DNA from: Lasiodiplodia sp. COLG20
Taxonomy: Eukaryota > Ascomycota > Dothideomycetes > Botryosphaeriales > Botryosphaeriaceae
DNA: 64,000 nucleotides
NCBI GenBank assembly: GCA_009801085.1
Contig: VNWV01000002.1
Location: forward strand, 4,526,001-4,590,000
Direction of reading: 5' to 3'
The position numbers and the translations under genes are program-made. The notes beneath the pieces were generated by a model, which made no database searches, had not been told where the DNA came from, and was given only the letters and a program-made list of their open reading frames with translations. Below are positions 24,301-35,463 of the stretch, one piece after another. The first letter of the stretch is position 1. The number at the start of each line of letters is the position of its first letter.

Positions 24301-24706
24301 CGCGACGCCAGCATCTTCATTTGAACAGCAGAGGACGCAGACGCCCGCAGCCGACAGACCAGCCTCGCCGACGCTGCCGTCAGCGCAGCCATCTGACCTT
24401 CCGATTCCCTCGCAGTTGAAGGTCAAGGTGCACTGCCCGTCTGCAGGGTCAACGATGACGCTGGTCGTCAGCACCAACATCAGCTTCCAGAGCCTCAAGG
24501 ATCGCATCGACGCGAAATTGCAGCGCAGTACCAACGTGAGTCTCAGTTCTGGACAAGTAAAGCTTAAATATCTCGACGACGAGGATTACGTCAGCATTCA
24601 ATCGGATGAGGATGTCCAGATGGCGTTCGAAACCTGGAAAGAGCAGCAGCGAGACCAGCTTCTTTCCGGCCAACTCGGCGAGATTGAGCTTTTCTGTCAG
24701 AAGTGA
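21302..24706 (+). CDS. CDC24: Cdc24-type Rho guanine nucleotide exchange factor
   Basis: A GEF that activates Cdc42 for polarised growth, 1038 aa from five exons: 21302-21928, 21984-22544, 22596-22853, 22975-23155 and 23217-24706. All phases agree. Domain order matches Cdc24/Scd1. A calponin-homology-like domain covers roughly residues 85-205 (ASLFMICLTLSRRLGTVPGF, LWRTFRKGYPL). The DH domain starts near 240 (IIDELVKTERTYVQHLELL) and includes TSFLLKPFQRLAKYPLLLK. A PH domain starts with IEGFGDLLLYG and continues through YKIYLFEMILLCCKE. A Ser/Pro-rich linker follows, then a C-terminal PB1 domain (about 943-1038) with LKVKVHCPSAG and YVSIQSDEDVQMAFE, the acidic OPCA motif that would bind the Bem1 scaffold. 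The 51-nt second intron has no stop, so retention would keep the frame. The first of two adjacent ATGs was chosen. Confidence 0.95.
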
Positions 24707-27542
24707 GCTTCTCGGGTACAATAGGCACTCTTCGCTTCGATCGATTCCCCTGTGCGCGTTGCTTTCGTATCCGCGATCCGCTACTCATTTACCGGCGTCT
24801 GGCTTCGGGTGGCTGCGATTGCGAATTGCATCATTTTCTGGCGCTCAATCGGCGCCTTGCGGTTGCTGTTTTTTTGTTCTGCGGTGTGTCCTTTGCTCTC
24901 TTTTTCTTCTTCTCCGCCAGCTCGACAATCTGACTTTTTCACGGGCGCACGTCGTCACTCCACGACTGGTCGATCTATGCGGGAAGATCGTGGGCTCATT
25001 GCATGAGGAAGGGAATTGTGTTCCAGGAAATCCGGATTATCAACGCAAAAAGAGATACCACTTATCCGGACATGAAGTATGCACGGGGATATGAGAGCCT
25101 TCATCAGCATCTTCCGCTTCATTTTTTCGCTTCTCGACGCGACCTTCGCCCTTAGTCGAAGTTTGCTTTCCTTCTTTCCGACACGCCACGTGTCGGGCTG
25201 CCCCCCGCTTATCAGGTCGCGGCTTCCATATGGTCTCTGTCTCTAGTGCTGGCCTCGAGGGCCCACCCACCGCTGGACGTCATCGGGGACGTTCGAATAA
25301 AGAAATTCTTGGATTCCGTGGGTCGAGGGAGGATACAGAAGGTAGTCGAAGGCACGGTGGAGGTGGGGGGCGAGGCGATTCGAAGTAGGAAGGGATTCGA
25401 AAGCAGGTGCGTGGTGGGCTGGATAGGCCCTTACGGAAAGCGAAGAAATCGCACAGAGACACGGCCATTAGCGGAAAGCTGTGATGAAGTGATGATGAGA
25501 TGAAATTCATGGGTGTTATTTGCCAGACTCCGGCGTCGCGCGCATGTCTTTGTCGTCTTACCCCCTCGCTTTTTTCCACCGTTAGACCCGTTCTACGTCA
25601 TCACCCCTGGGTGGTCGTCTATTCCAGAATGGCTGAGGGTTTGTGGTGTTCGGTGATTTTGGTACTTGGCCAGTTTGTTCTTCTATTTCACTTACCGGAT
25701 TTTTTGATTTCTTTTGGCCTCGAGGTGAGAAGATTTCACAAATGCAATGTATTTGTTCATTTGAACCCACGTAGAGGCTTAATAGTTTTGTTCAACATAC
25801 CTTTTCCTGTTTCCCCCTGACTGCCCGTTCATATGCATCAAACATGTCCCATCAAAGAAGAAACATCGGTGCCCGTGACCGGCTTCGGATAGCAGCGGAA
25901 GCCGTGAACTGTTGTCACGGGAGAGACGAACCGCCTTTTCCGTTCCGCAGCGGGGTCCTAGAGCCAGGATGGCCGGACAAGATAGCCCGTACCAACGAAG
26001 CTGACGTGTTGTCCAACAAACCCCTCTCTTCTGCTCAGCCGGAAAACGGATGCTCGCGCTGCCGCGGGCCTTTCCGGGGCTAGGGCGCAAATGGCGTGCG
26101 TTCTATTCACCTTATCGCCCCCGAGAATTCGAGTAATATCGCGCATACTTCTCGTCAGACATTTCCACCCTGGACCACACAGCCACAATCGAGTCTTTTG
26201 TGGGGTAGTTGAGGGGACATGACAACGGGGCTCCAGTGGGTATGGAGATACGACAGTACTAGTTCGGAGAGATGAAGAAATTTATCTCTCGGAGTTCTTC
26301 GCATCCTTTTCGCTGAAACAAGATGGTTCAGTACGCTTTCCTTATGTGCATAAGCGCGCTAGCCGGAAACAAGTCAAGTGTTAGGGGCTCATATGGTGCC
26401 TTAATGTCCGGTTCGTCCGGATCAATTACCATCACCTCCTCAGCCAAATGCAGAGTCAAAATGAAGAACAGAATAACGAAGCTACGTTTCAAGAGTGACA
26501 GACCGAAGCCCATGTATAGGCAGAGCTGGTATGAGCGAGAGTGTATATACTCTACAGAGCACTATAATATGTTTCACGCGCCTAAATGTCCACCTAGCTT
26601 GTGCCCACCGTCTCATATCACCGAGGAACCAAGAAAGAAATCTTAGTGCTTGTACGGGCCAACGACTTGCTAGGTTCTACTTTACACTCTACTACACATG
26701 AAGTGAAGTAAAATCAATGAAAGCCAAGCACACAAGAACCGACACCATATATCCTTTACTGAAGACGGAGGATCGCTCACGGAAGGAACTACGTATCTAA
26801 GCAGCCAACAGGCTGGCCACCAGTGTAGCCACCGATAATCATGTGTAGCCCTTCGGCCATTTTGACCGGCGCTCTATGATAATCTTTTTTAATCCAAGTA
26901 TTCAGGAACCACCATGAAGCTCTCAGAAGGTTAAGCTAGGATCCGAGAAGCCTCAAGGTGCTAAATGCAGGAATGATGCTGCATAGGAGGCCGTGCAAGA
27001 AAATACAGAAGCTCTTGATGTAGGCTTGAGGCTTGGAGGACGTGTCACAATTCTGCAAGAAAGTAGAAACAGGACTTGAGCCCAGGGCTCCTCAGTTACA
27101 TTACGCCGCGGCTTGGCTGAAAGGAGAAGCTCTTCGACTAAGAAAAGGCCTTCCGAGAAGAGAAGCAGTGACGCGACCGCCACAGTGAGGAGAAGGTGGA
27201 GTTGGTTAATCTGCTCTCAGAATTCCCAATGAGAGTGGGTGTAACATCAAGCATTGCAGTATCTTGTAAGCCGCGCGAATTGTGGTATTGATTCATTTCA
27301 GACTTTCGGACTCCATGTGCTGCTAGCAGCTAGGGACGATTGAAAGCATGAGTGAATGCTTGATATCCACGGAGATGTCTAAGTTTGGAACTGAGGCTAA
27401 TGTGAACCACGAACCGCCTTGTGGGGAAAGAAAGGGGGTGTTGCAGCGGCGGGCTCCGTCGGTTGGTTCCTTCGGTTCCATAGTTGGTCGCAGCAAAATT
27501 TTTAACTGTTAGACGAAGAAATAAAACAAACAAAAAGAAAAC
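24707..27542. other. Gene-poor region between CDC24 and the tRNA gene
   Basis: 2.8 kb without a supported gene. The first few hundred bases are CDC24 3' UTR with pyrimidine-rich stretches. Frames are short (up to about 107 codons) and lack motifs. The part after about 26.3 kb is visibly more AT-rich than the coding regions, which could reflect old, mutated repeats; I could not identify any. Confidence 0.45.
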
Positions 27543-27658
27543 TGAGCCGATCAGGAGTCGAACCTGAATCTAATGCTAACGAGTGTCTACTAGCTTACAA
27601 CGAATGTTTGGCTAAGTGATCGTAGAAGCATTAATGCTAGCCATTACACCATCGGCTC
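27543..27658 (-). tRNA. Intron-containing tRNA gene; isotype uncertain (Arg-UCU or CUA suppressor-type)
   Basis: Minus-strand sequence folds as a tRNA. The acceptor stem GAGCCGA (27658-27652) pairs with TCGGCTC (27550-27544), with A as discriminator. A-box TGGTGTAATGG and B-box GGTTCGACTCC match the polymerase III consensus exactly. The T-arm stem TCAGG/CCTGA is perfect. The anticodon stem is perfect, and it is separated by about 50 nt, so an intron of roughly 40-45 nt lies in the anticodon loop. The loop begins ..CTTCTAC. With stem TAATG the anticodon is UCU (Arg) with A37; with stem AATGC it is CUA with a pyrimidine at 37. The D-arm looks more like Gln/Glu tRNAs. A TTTTCTTTTT terminator follows directly downstream. 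Confidence 0.8.
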
Positions 27659-28024
27659 GTATTGATGTATAGTGAAATGACGTTTTATCATTATATTACC
27701 CAGATCTAGACACACAAGACTGAGGATCTTTGGATACGGCAACAATTCTCCGCCAAGATCTATATTAAATGAAGACTTGAACGTAGCTGAGTGGATAAGC
27801 TAGCGATCGTAAGGATGGGTCTTATCTGCCTTGACATGAGCCGGGCAACTTTATTCCTTGGTAACATTTGTAGTGTCGGATGGGTATGAGAACCACTGAA
27901 GGGGCTAAGAATGATGCATTATTTTACAATATAGTCTGTAGCTGAGGGTGTATATAATAGGGGTCGAAGTCGAAGCCTGGAGCTGGATGGCTCCAAGAAA
28001 ATTCAGATCACCTGGAAATGTCGA
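27659..28024. other. Short AT-rich spacer; no gene seen
   Basis: 366 bp between the tRNA 5' end and the stop of the hypothetical gene. No supported reading frame or repeat. Confidence 0.4.
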
Positions 28025-28954
28025 TCATCCAATTCTACAAGCACGAGAGATCGCGGATGCGACTTGCGACATAAATGGTTCTCCCATTTTCCAACGGCAA
28101 CCTTGACAGTCTGGCCTCAGGCATGGGTTTGGGTCCGACCGTTCTTTGTATTCAATTGAAGGTCCACGCCCAAGGCTCGATTTCATGAAACTATTCTTAA
28201 GCCAACAATATGTGTAGGTCGCTGGGTTCAGATAGACAGGCATACCAGAACCTTCAATCTCCATCTCATTCCAATCCGGCGTAGTCTCCGTGAAAATTGT
28301 CAGTGTTCGGGGGGGTTGTAATTCAGGAGTGCCCCCAATCAAAGCTCGGGCGAAGCATTCCTCAAGCGTTGTCCTGAGTTTACTGTGGTCGAAAACATAA
28401 GAAATCCTAGGGCGGAGTTCTCGGTGGCGCCGCTCGGGATTGCGACGCCGTGCTCTCAATTCTCTCAAAGCCGCGCTAAGATCACTCTCGCGTTCCACCA
28501 CAATATGGGGACTCGGATCAAAACAACCTCGTGCTGATGGACACACACGTAGCCGGATTCTGATATCCTCCAGGTTATCGCAGGTGCTCAGGGTGGCTTT
28601 GAGGCGCTGCAGGGACGCATTGAGTCTGCCAAACCCTGCGTCATCGAAAGTTGTGCACGCGGAAATATGACCGCTGCATAGTTGATCGCAAAGGTCGATA
28701 TCCAGCTCCAGGATGCGGAGGTTCCTTAAGAAGAGAGGTAGTGGCGTCAGATCGAGGTGGAACGAGTCTTCGAGTAGGGCGGCCTGAGTGTCGCGCACGT
28801 GTATGGCCAGATGGTTGAGTAAAAGATATTTTTCATATGGAGCCTTTAATCCGTGGGTGAATTGGACCCTTGGTCCTTGGTTCAAGAGTAACCACGGCAC
28901 AAATGACTCAAATGAAGTTGCCCGGTATAAAAGCGGCGACCTACCTCGCTTTAC
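28025..28954 (-). CDS. Hypothetical protein, 5' end unresolved
   Basis: An open frame of about 310 codons of unrecognised function. It contains Leu-rich and Arg-rich stretches (PLPLFLRNLRILELDIDLC; ALRELRARRRNPERRHREL) and ends in a Cys-containing segment (NPCLRPDCQGCRWKMGEPF). No ATG lies near the beginning of the frame; the only early start is a GTG at 28900. The frame continues upstream as RSPLLYRATSFESFVPWLL to a possible acceptor (CCTAG at 28955), so an upstream exon is likely, but I could not place it. The style resembles fungal F-box-like/2EXR hypothetical proteins in which the F-box would lie in the missing N-terminus. It could instead be a truncated gene. Confidence 0.45.
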   Translation of the reverse strand, partial: VKRGRSPLLYRATSFESFVPWLLLNQGPRVQFTHGLKAPYEKYLLLNHLAIHVRDTQAALLEDSFHLDLTPLPLFLRNLRILELDIDLCDQLCSGHISACTTFDDAGFGRLNASLQRLKATLSTCDNLEDIRIRLRVCPSARGCFDPSPHIVVERESDLSAALRELRARRRNPERRHRELRPRISYVFDHSKLRTTLEECFARALIGGTPELQPPRTLTIFTETTPDWNEMEIEGSGMPVYLNPATYTYCWLKNSFMKSSLGRGPSIEYKERSDPNPCLRPDCQGCRWKMGEPFMSQVASAISRACRIG

Positions 28955-29005
28955 CTAGGTGTAAGAGACAAAACGGACCTATTTCCTTCAGCCTTGTTCC
29001 CGAAC

Positions 29006-29555
29006 ATGGCCACCCCCAGCCAATCTTCCGATACCATCGACGTTGAAAAAAAAGCTGGCTACCCTGCTGACTATTGTAAGTCACTGTATCTGTGTGATAA
29101 AAATCTTTCGTTGACTTTCTCCTTGCAACTGATCCCAACGGCTCCGCTATGACAGACAGTATGTATCCACCAGCTTGAAGTGAGAAGTTCCGCTGAGTCG
29201 AGTAGGCACTACAGAGTCGATATCTACTACTCAGCCCACGAAGCACATCATCATCGAGACGCCACTCGCCAACTTCTCAAGGTTTGCCTGGTTGATTGCC
29301 ATGTTGGTAGTGGCTATAATATGCTCGGTATTGCACGACAGTCGCGAAGCAGATGGGGCACGCAAAATAAACTCGCAGTGGGGCGGCAGGGTGGCCAAGT
29401 TCATCGCATTTTCCTATTTTGTGGTTGTGTGTTCGATGCTTATTGAAAGTAGGCTTGAGGAGTTGGGGATGAGGAGATGGACAGGCCTCGCTTTGTTGGT
29501 TATGGCCACCATCTTGCCTGTTTTCATACTTATGCTATTCGACCCCCCTCGATGA
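29006..29555 (+). CDS. Possible small membrane protein gene, splice pattern uncertain
   Basis: A first exon is suggested by ATG at 29006 (MATPSQSSDTIDVEKKAGYP) followed by a clean GTAAGT donor at 29076. A later frame ending at 29555 encodes two or three hydrophobic segments: FSRFAWLIAMLVVAIICSVL, then FIAFSYFVVVCSMLI and LALLVMATILPVFILML. Direct joining of the donor to the CTACAG acceptor at 29214 creates a stop, so a micro-exon or another acceptor near 29190-29200 would be needed. The protein family is not recognised. This could be a real short gene of about 130 aa or a decaying one. Confidence 0.3.
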
Positions 29556-30046
29556 AAACGAAATAGCTTAAGGCGTTCAACGACAGATGATGCCTGACAC
29601 CCATCATCATATCCTGAGAAATTCTACAAGAAGTCTCGGGAGGGATCGAATCTTATATCCTTCGCTTCACTCTTACTGGAAGCATGGGTATCCCATGTAC
29701 GTAGTTAGTTAAGTCCATTGTTTGTTCGCATATGTACCTATACATGTGTTCGCCACCGCTCAGTGACACCTGGTTCTACCCATGACATCATCATCTGGCC
29801 GTTTCCTCCACGTCTCTGATTTTTGCACCAGAGGACATGATTCAAGTACTGTATGAGGACCGGTGGGCTGCATATTGTAAAAGATGCGCATGAATTTGTC
29901 TATAGCAAGGATCTAGTTCTACATCATCATCATCTTCGTCGTCTCCTTCTTGTATTCTATGCTCTTGAAGTCGAGGTGGTATCTTCCATCTACTCGCCCG
30001 TCTAAAATTCGTCTGGACAGAAATGAAATCTAAAACCACCATGCCC

Positions 30047-31165
30047 TTACAGCCTGGCCCTATACCGCTCGTTCTCCTTTCTTAGCGGCTCGGCCTCGTC
30101 GTTGGACTTGGCAGGGGCGCCGGGCAGGTGGCTCTTCCTCGGGGCGGAGATGTAGCCGCCCTTGACGTTGTCGGTGTTGAGGACAGCGCCGGACTCGTCG
30201 CGGACAATACCGAGCTCGAGGAGCTTGTGGAAGACGTTGGTAAAGTCGGCGAAGAAGGCGTCGCGGTCCTTGGAGTACTTGTCGACCCAGGGGCGGAAGC
30301 CGGGGTCGTGCAGCAGGGCGATGTCGGTAGGCAGCATCATCAGCTCCTCCTCCGAGTCCTCGTCGTAGTAGGCGAACTGCTTGATGCCGCTGGGCAGCGT
30401 CTTCTCCTTCCACTCGACCGAGGTCAGCAGCTTGAAGTACTGGTTGGAGAAGCGGGTCGGGTTGTTGACCCAGGCGCCGTCGAAGCCAGAGCGGTCGGCG
30501 TGGCAGCGGCCGAGGTTGTGGGCGCCGCTCAGGGCGACGATTTCCTGGTCGTTGAAGCCCATGCGGTAGAAGATGTGGCGCACGTGGTCGGCGCCCTGAG
30601 CGGCGTCGGGGAGACGGCCGCGTGGCGGCAGCTTGCTGTCGTCGACGAAGTCCGTCCGTCCGGGCTGCCAAGGTATCGCCGGCCCGCCCATTGCCTCGAT
30701 CGCCACCGCGCCTGCCAGCGTCCACAAGTCCGAATACGTTATCCACGGGTGTGCCTCCTTGACCGGCTCGAGGAAGACGCGTGCGTGCTGCAGGCCTGCG
30801 TTGGCCGGGTCGCCGCCTTCGGCTTCGTAGCGCATGCCGGCGCCATTGCTGCCGCCTGTGTCCGTCTCGAGGTCGTATGTGCCAGCGGAGTGCCTGTGGC
30901 GGGTTTGTTAGCCTTCTGCACGTGCGGAAGAAAAAAAAAATTAACGACACTCGGGAAACCTGCTGCCCCTGGAACTAGGCTGCTGCAGGGTCTTGAGCCG
31001 CAAGATGGGGATGGTGACCGGGAAACCAGAACGCGGAGGGTCGAGTGCATACCATGCGAGGCGCACGAGAACAGGGCCGGCGGAGCCATCGTCGTACTCG
31101 GGCTGCTTGAGCAGTTTCTTGATGTCCTCGCGGACGGCGTCATAATCACCAGACTTGGAGGCCAT
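30047..31165 (-). CDS. Cytochrome c peroxidase (class I heme peroxidase), no visible mitochondrial presequence
   Basis: Reduces hydrogen peroxide using ferrocytochrome c. 319 aa from two exons, 31165-31053 and 30893-30047; the 159-nt intron splits the distal Trp codon. Distal heme residues are R35, W38 and H39 (LVRLAWH). The proximal His is in [12 protein letters not shown], and the radical-forming Trp is in LTSVEWKEK, matching W191 of yeast Ccp1. [13 protein letters not shown] and [12 protein letters not shown] are family blocks. Unlike yeast mitochondrial Ccp1, the protein starts about 30 residues before the distal helix motif, so no targeting sequence is visible. A cytosolic or otherwise non-imported form is inferred. 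It is divergent from the transcription factor gene. Confidence 0.92.
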
Positions 31166-32354
31166 GGTGTTCGGCGATGTGTTGGCGATGTCTAATCTAA
31201 TCTCTTGGCTTTCTATTGGACGAGAGTGAAGGGAGAAGCGTAAACGCAGGAATATATGGAGAAGAACGAGACACAAACCGGGGGCAGCGAGCAGAAGAAG
31301 AAGAGGCAGTCGACGGGAAAGGAGAATCACAAGCGGTAGTGCGTATAAGAAGTGGTCCAGTTGACTGGCTCGGGCATTGAATCCCGAGGCGGCGATGGGT
31401 TATCGTGAGCCTCGGCTCGCTGCAGCTCCTTATCGGCCTCAGGTTTGCCGACCGCCGCGACGCAGGGGAGCGCGACGAAGACGTCACACCACGCATGTGA
31501 AGGCGACATGTTGGAGCCCCATGGGTGCCTCAGGCAGCACGCATTACTCAGCCACGGGGTCCTGGGTCCTCGGCCCTGGCTCCTGGGTCTGGCCTCAGCC
31601 CTACCGCTCCCATCAGCCGCTAGCGGCGAGATCTGGCGTGCCGAGAAGTGCTGCAAGGAAGACGCGCTGCGTGCCACCAGCTCTCGCGAGCGTGCGGCTG
31701 GAGCGGCAGAGTGGCGGTGCGGCAAATAGTTCTGGCGACGTCGCGTGTGCGCTGCGCACGCTGTAGCACAAGCTGTATGCTGGAAAAAAGACTGCAAGCT
31801 GAAAGAGACGACGAGCATCTTGTGTGACGGATCGGCGAGGTGGCACGGAGCGTGGGCGCCCTTGGTTCCGCCGGGGCCGTGGCAGTGCGAGCTAGGAGCA
31901 GAGTCCGGCTAGGCGCGGCCAAACAATACGGAGGCCGCTCGCCGTCAACAGGTTTCCCCGGCTGCTGTTGCTGCGCAGGGTGGACCCGGCGTGGCTCTCC
32001 ACTCCATCACCCTGGCCCTGGTAGGCGGCTGAAAGTTGAAGCGCTGCACATGCAGCGTCGTGCATTCTGCATCCTGCGGCGCCAGTGCTCGCGGAGGAGG
32101 CGCAATTAGGCGAGGTGTAGCTGGAAATTATTGGCCCAGAATCTGTCGCGCCCGCCCAACCGCGCGCCGTCTTTGGGCCCGCCTGCTGCGGCGGCCGCTT
32201 TCCATGACGGGCCTCCTCACGGGCCAGCCCGCTCAGCTCCTCAAGCTTTCGTGCACCTCTCTGGACTGCCGTCGTAACGCTCAATGCTGCATGTCCCCCG
32301 CCGCTCTCCTCTCCGACGCTCCGACTCCCCGCCTCCGCACCACTGACCAGAGCC
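31166..32354. promoter_or_regulatory. Divergent promoter region, cytochrome c peroxidase / transcription factor
   Basis: 1.19 kb between start codons. I searched it for an upstream exon encoding a Cys6 zinc cluster for the transcription factor and found none. No named element seen. Confidence 0.5.
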
Positions 32355-34807
32355 ATGGGGTCGCCGATGCAGATCGTCGAGGTCGGCACCCTGCGCACTC
32401 GTGAGAACGAGGAAAGCAACTTTCTGGGCAGCTCTACCGGAGTCTACTTCGTCAACACCGTCCGCCATGCCTTCAAGGCTTCCAAGGACCCCGGCGCCCA
32501 GTCGACCGACTCGCCCACCTTGCTCGACCCCGAGCAGGAAGGGCCGAACCCGCTCGAGGACTTTCTGCTCGACGAGGGCTCCGACGACAACCCGGAGACC
32601 CCCTCAGCCCTCGCCGACTTCCCCATTTCCACTTCCTGCATTCCCCGCGGCCCTTCATACGATGCCGCCCCTCCCGGTATTGGCCGCCCCCCGGACCCGC
32701 AGATCTCCAAGAAATTGCTTGTCTTGTACTTCAAGTTATGGCATCCGCTGTTCCCTTTCGTCCACGGGCCTTCGTTCATTAGAGAAGTCGAATGTCTCTA
32801 CGACTCGTCCAAGTCCTCTCCTTCTCCCCCAGGTAGCGAACCCGATCGCCACCGGTGCTGTCGCGCCATCATTGCCCAGTGCATCTTCAATGTCGCCCAG
32901 GCAGGAATGGCCAAAGATTACCTCCCGCGCCACTCGCGCATCGAATCGTCCCAGAGCCTGATCTTCTCCTTGAGCTCACTAGCTACAAAGCAGGATCTCC
33001 ACAGTCTGCAAGCTCTGTTTGCCGCACAGCTGTACTTTGTCTGCGCTGGTTCATTCAGGTCGGCTTCTGCCGTCGGTGGTATGCTCAACAAGTCCCTGTT
33101 CCACGCCGGCCTCCACCGCTGTCCCAATCGTTATTCCCAGCTTTCAGATCATGAAAGAGACATACGAAAACGTATATTTTGGAGCGCATACATCCTGGAT
33201 CGTTATCTGAGTCAAGGTCTCGGCATTCCTCTCGGCTTCCAGGACTCAGACATTGATGTTTGCATGCCGGGGAGGGAAAACCATAAGCCTCCTTCGCTAA
33301 GGTCCCACTCGTCCAACGCCTCGGATGGTCTTTCGCGAGAACATTCGTCCTCAAGCTCTGCTCATGGACAAACGCCTCCCAACCATGAAAACTATGGGAA
33401 CGATCGTCCCCACTACGCCATCACTGCAACGCGAAGCGACACCCCAGCCAATCCCCACGAGCCCGCTCACAAAGACGTCGTCCTCGTAGGCTTGGTGGGC
33501 TATAGCCAGCTCACCGGCCGTGCCATCGAGCTCTTCCACAAATCCATCCATGTTCGCTCAGTCGATCATTCCAAAATTCTCTACATCACTGCCGATATTC
33601 ATAGTTGGTACAACTCCCTGCCTATGAAACTCACTTCCGCAGATACTGTTGTCTTTCCTCGCGGAGAGCCTTCCGACGAAACCATCCCCAGCTTTGTCCC
33701 TCTGTTCACAGTCCTCTACCAGCAGCTATTGCTTCTTGTGAACAGGCCTTGTCTATCATTGCCAACTAGGTCACCCGAGTTCCTTGCAAGCATGCAGACG
33801 TGTATCGGCGCGAGTCGGACAATAATCGGCGCGTTGGAAATGCAGCTACAGCTGAGACAGCCGTTTTTCCTCCCCGAGCTACTCTCGGCAGGTTGGATGG
33901 CAGGTCTCATTTTGGTGTTTGCTTGCCAGCTCAAATTCTACCCTGTAGAAAAAGGCTTCAAGTAAGCATTATATTCCGTGTGTATCTTTGCTACTAACCT
34001 CGTTCCCAGGGAAATTTCTCAATGCCTCCGCCTCCTCCGTCTGATGAAGGATCACTGGAAGAGTGCCATGACGTACTATCAGACATTGACAAGGCTATTT
34101 TCCGAGCTCAAGCACGGACACAATGCCAAACTTCATCCGAACCCGGCAAAGAGGTCGGGGTCAGACGACTCGGATAACAGCAAGCGCGCCCGGTTCTCGA
34201 GGCAATCTATGTTCAGCGAGTACGTTGCAGAGCTCACCGTGGCAGTTCGGTGATGGCTGACAATACCACACAGAGGATACCCGCACCCTCACAACCAACC
34301 GCACCACCAGCCATTCCACAGCATGACAAGCAGCCGTAACCTTCACAACATGCCAGATATTGGTGCAACAATGCAACAGAACCGCTCTCACCGCTCTCCT
34401 GACGGCTCTCAGCGTTCGAGTTCGCAAGGGTCGATCCCTCAGCAGCAATTTGCCCAACCATTTTCGGCTAGCCACTTCATCTTCACGCCTCCTGGCGTCG
34501 AGCCACAGAATTTTCCAGCCGATAGCATCTTCAGTGACCAAGAGTACACTGGGTTCTCGGATGCTCAGCTTGAAGATCCACTTCTAGATGATCCTTCTGT
34601 TAACGAAATGGACCTATTCGGCTCGGTGGCCTGGGGAACGTTGAATGGTAAGTCATGAATGACTTGATCAGGTCGCATTTAGCTCTTTCTGTCTCCATGA
34701 AGATCGCACAAGATCTGGAGGCGGTACTGTTCCATCGTTTGCGTATGCCACGAGTACTGACCCATCTCTTTGCAGGCGACTACTCATATAACGGATTCAC
34801 TGGATAA
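32355..34807 (+). CDS. Fungal-specific transcription factor domain protein, no visible zinc cluster
   Basis: A 740-aa protein from four exons: 32355-33961, 34010-34219, 34274-34647 and 34776-34807. All phases agree, and the last exon is only 32 nt (ending in YNGFTG). The middle is a Fungal_trans domain: KKLLVLYFKLWHPLFPFVHG near residue 120, AQLYFVCAGSFRSASAVGGMLNKSLFHAGLHRCP near 220, and RKRIFWSAYILDRYLSQGLGIPLGF near 275. The C-terminal region has an NSKRARFSRQ basic patch and a Gln/Pro/acidic tail resembling an activation domain. The start ATG lies 11 residues before LRTRENEESNFLGSSTGVYF. No Cys6 DNA-binding cluster is encoded upstream, which is unusual. Either the first exon is missed or the protein acts without its own DNA-binding domain. 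Target genes unknown. Confidence 0.85.
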
Positions 34808-35463
34808 GTCGTCTCCGGACACGGTCAGCTCCACAAGAGACATCAAAACGCACCAATCTTGTTGTAGTCCATATCAGGTTGCAGTCGGACTCCCAATGCG
34901 GATATCACCAAAGCGATCGTTACGACTTATTCCAAAAGAGTAAGCTTTGAAAGGAAAAGTCTCAAATTTTATCGGAGTTGAAAAGGAAAATCATCAAGCA
35001 AAACGGATGAACGCAATGGGCTCGTCAGGAAGAGACCATTAGCATATATGCGATGGGGAGATACTTATACACATTCCGGCTAATAGTTGAAGCTTGGAGC
35101 CAGGGTCTTCACGGATTCCACAATATCTTTTTGTGCTTTCGGCCAAGGAAGGACCGCTGTATCGAGTATTTCTAATGCTTGTCAGCATCGGGGACACTTT
35201 CTTCCGTGCAGCATGAGGGTTGTCGGCTCAACGATGAGGCGGGGCAATGCTCGACCCCGCTGTCCAATGGCAGGGGCCCTCGCGCACGTCATGCCGAACC
35301 TTGAAGCCGGACGCCCGGCTGGTTCCTCACAACATATCCAGTCTATATAACCCCAATGTGCTGCGTTGATCGCGCAATCCGGAACATTGCCTAAACGACG
35401 CCGCCAAGGCCAATCGACTCAGATCAACCTTCCCCATTGATCCGCCAACGATCCCTCCACATC
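34808..35463. promoter_or_regulatory. Spacer upstream of the dehalogenase-like hydrolase gene
   Basis: 656 bp holding the transcription factor 3' UTR and the hydrolase promoter. A TATATAA-like stretch occurs at 35342-35350, about 115 bp before the hydrolase start. No gene seen. Confidence 0.5.

Noticed and set aside
30128..31195. 355-codon plus-strand frame opposite cytochrome c peroxidase
   Set aside because: Antisense shadow of a GC3-biased gene; no motifs of its own.
35080..35096. ATAGTTGAAGCT near 35085, resembling the left TIR start
   Set aside because: Similarity ends after about 12 bases, and no partner or TA-flanked segment could be found.
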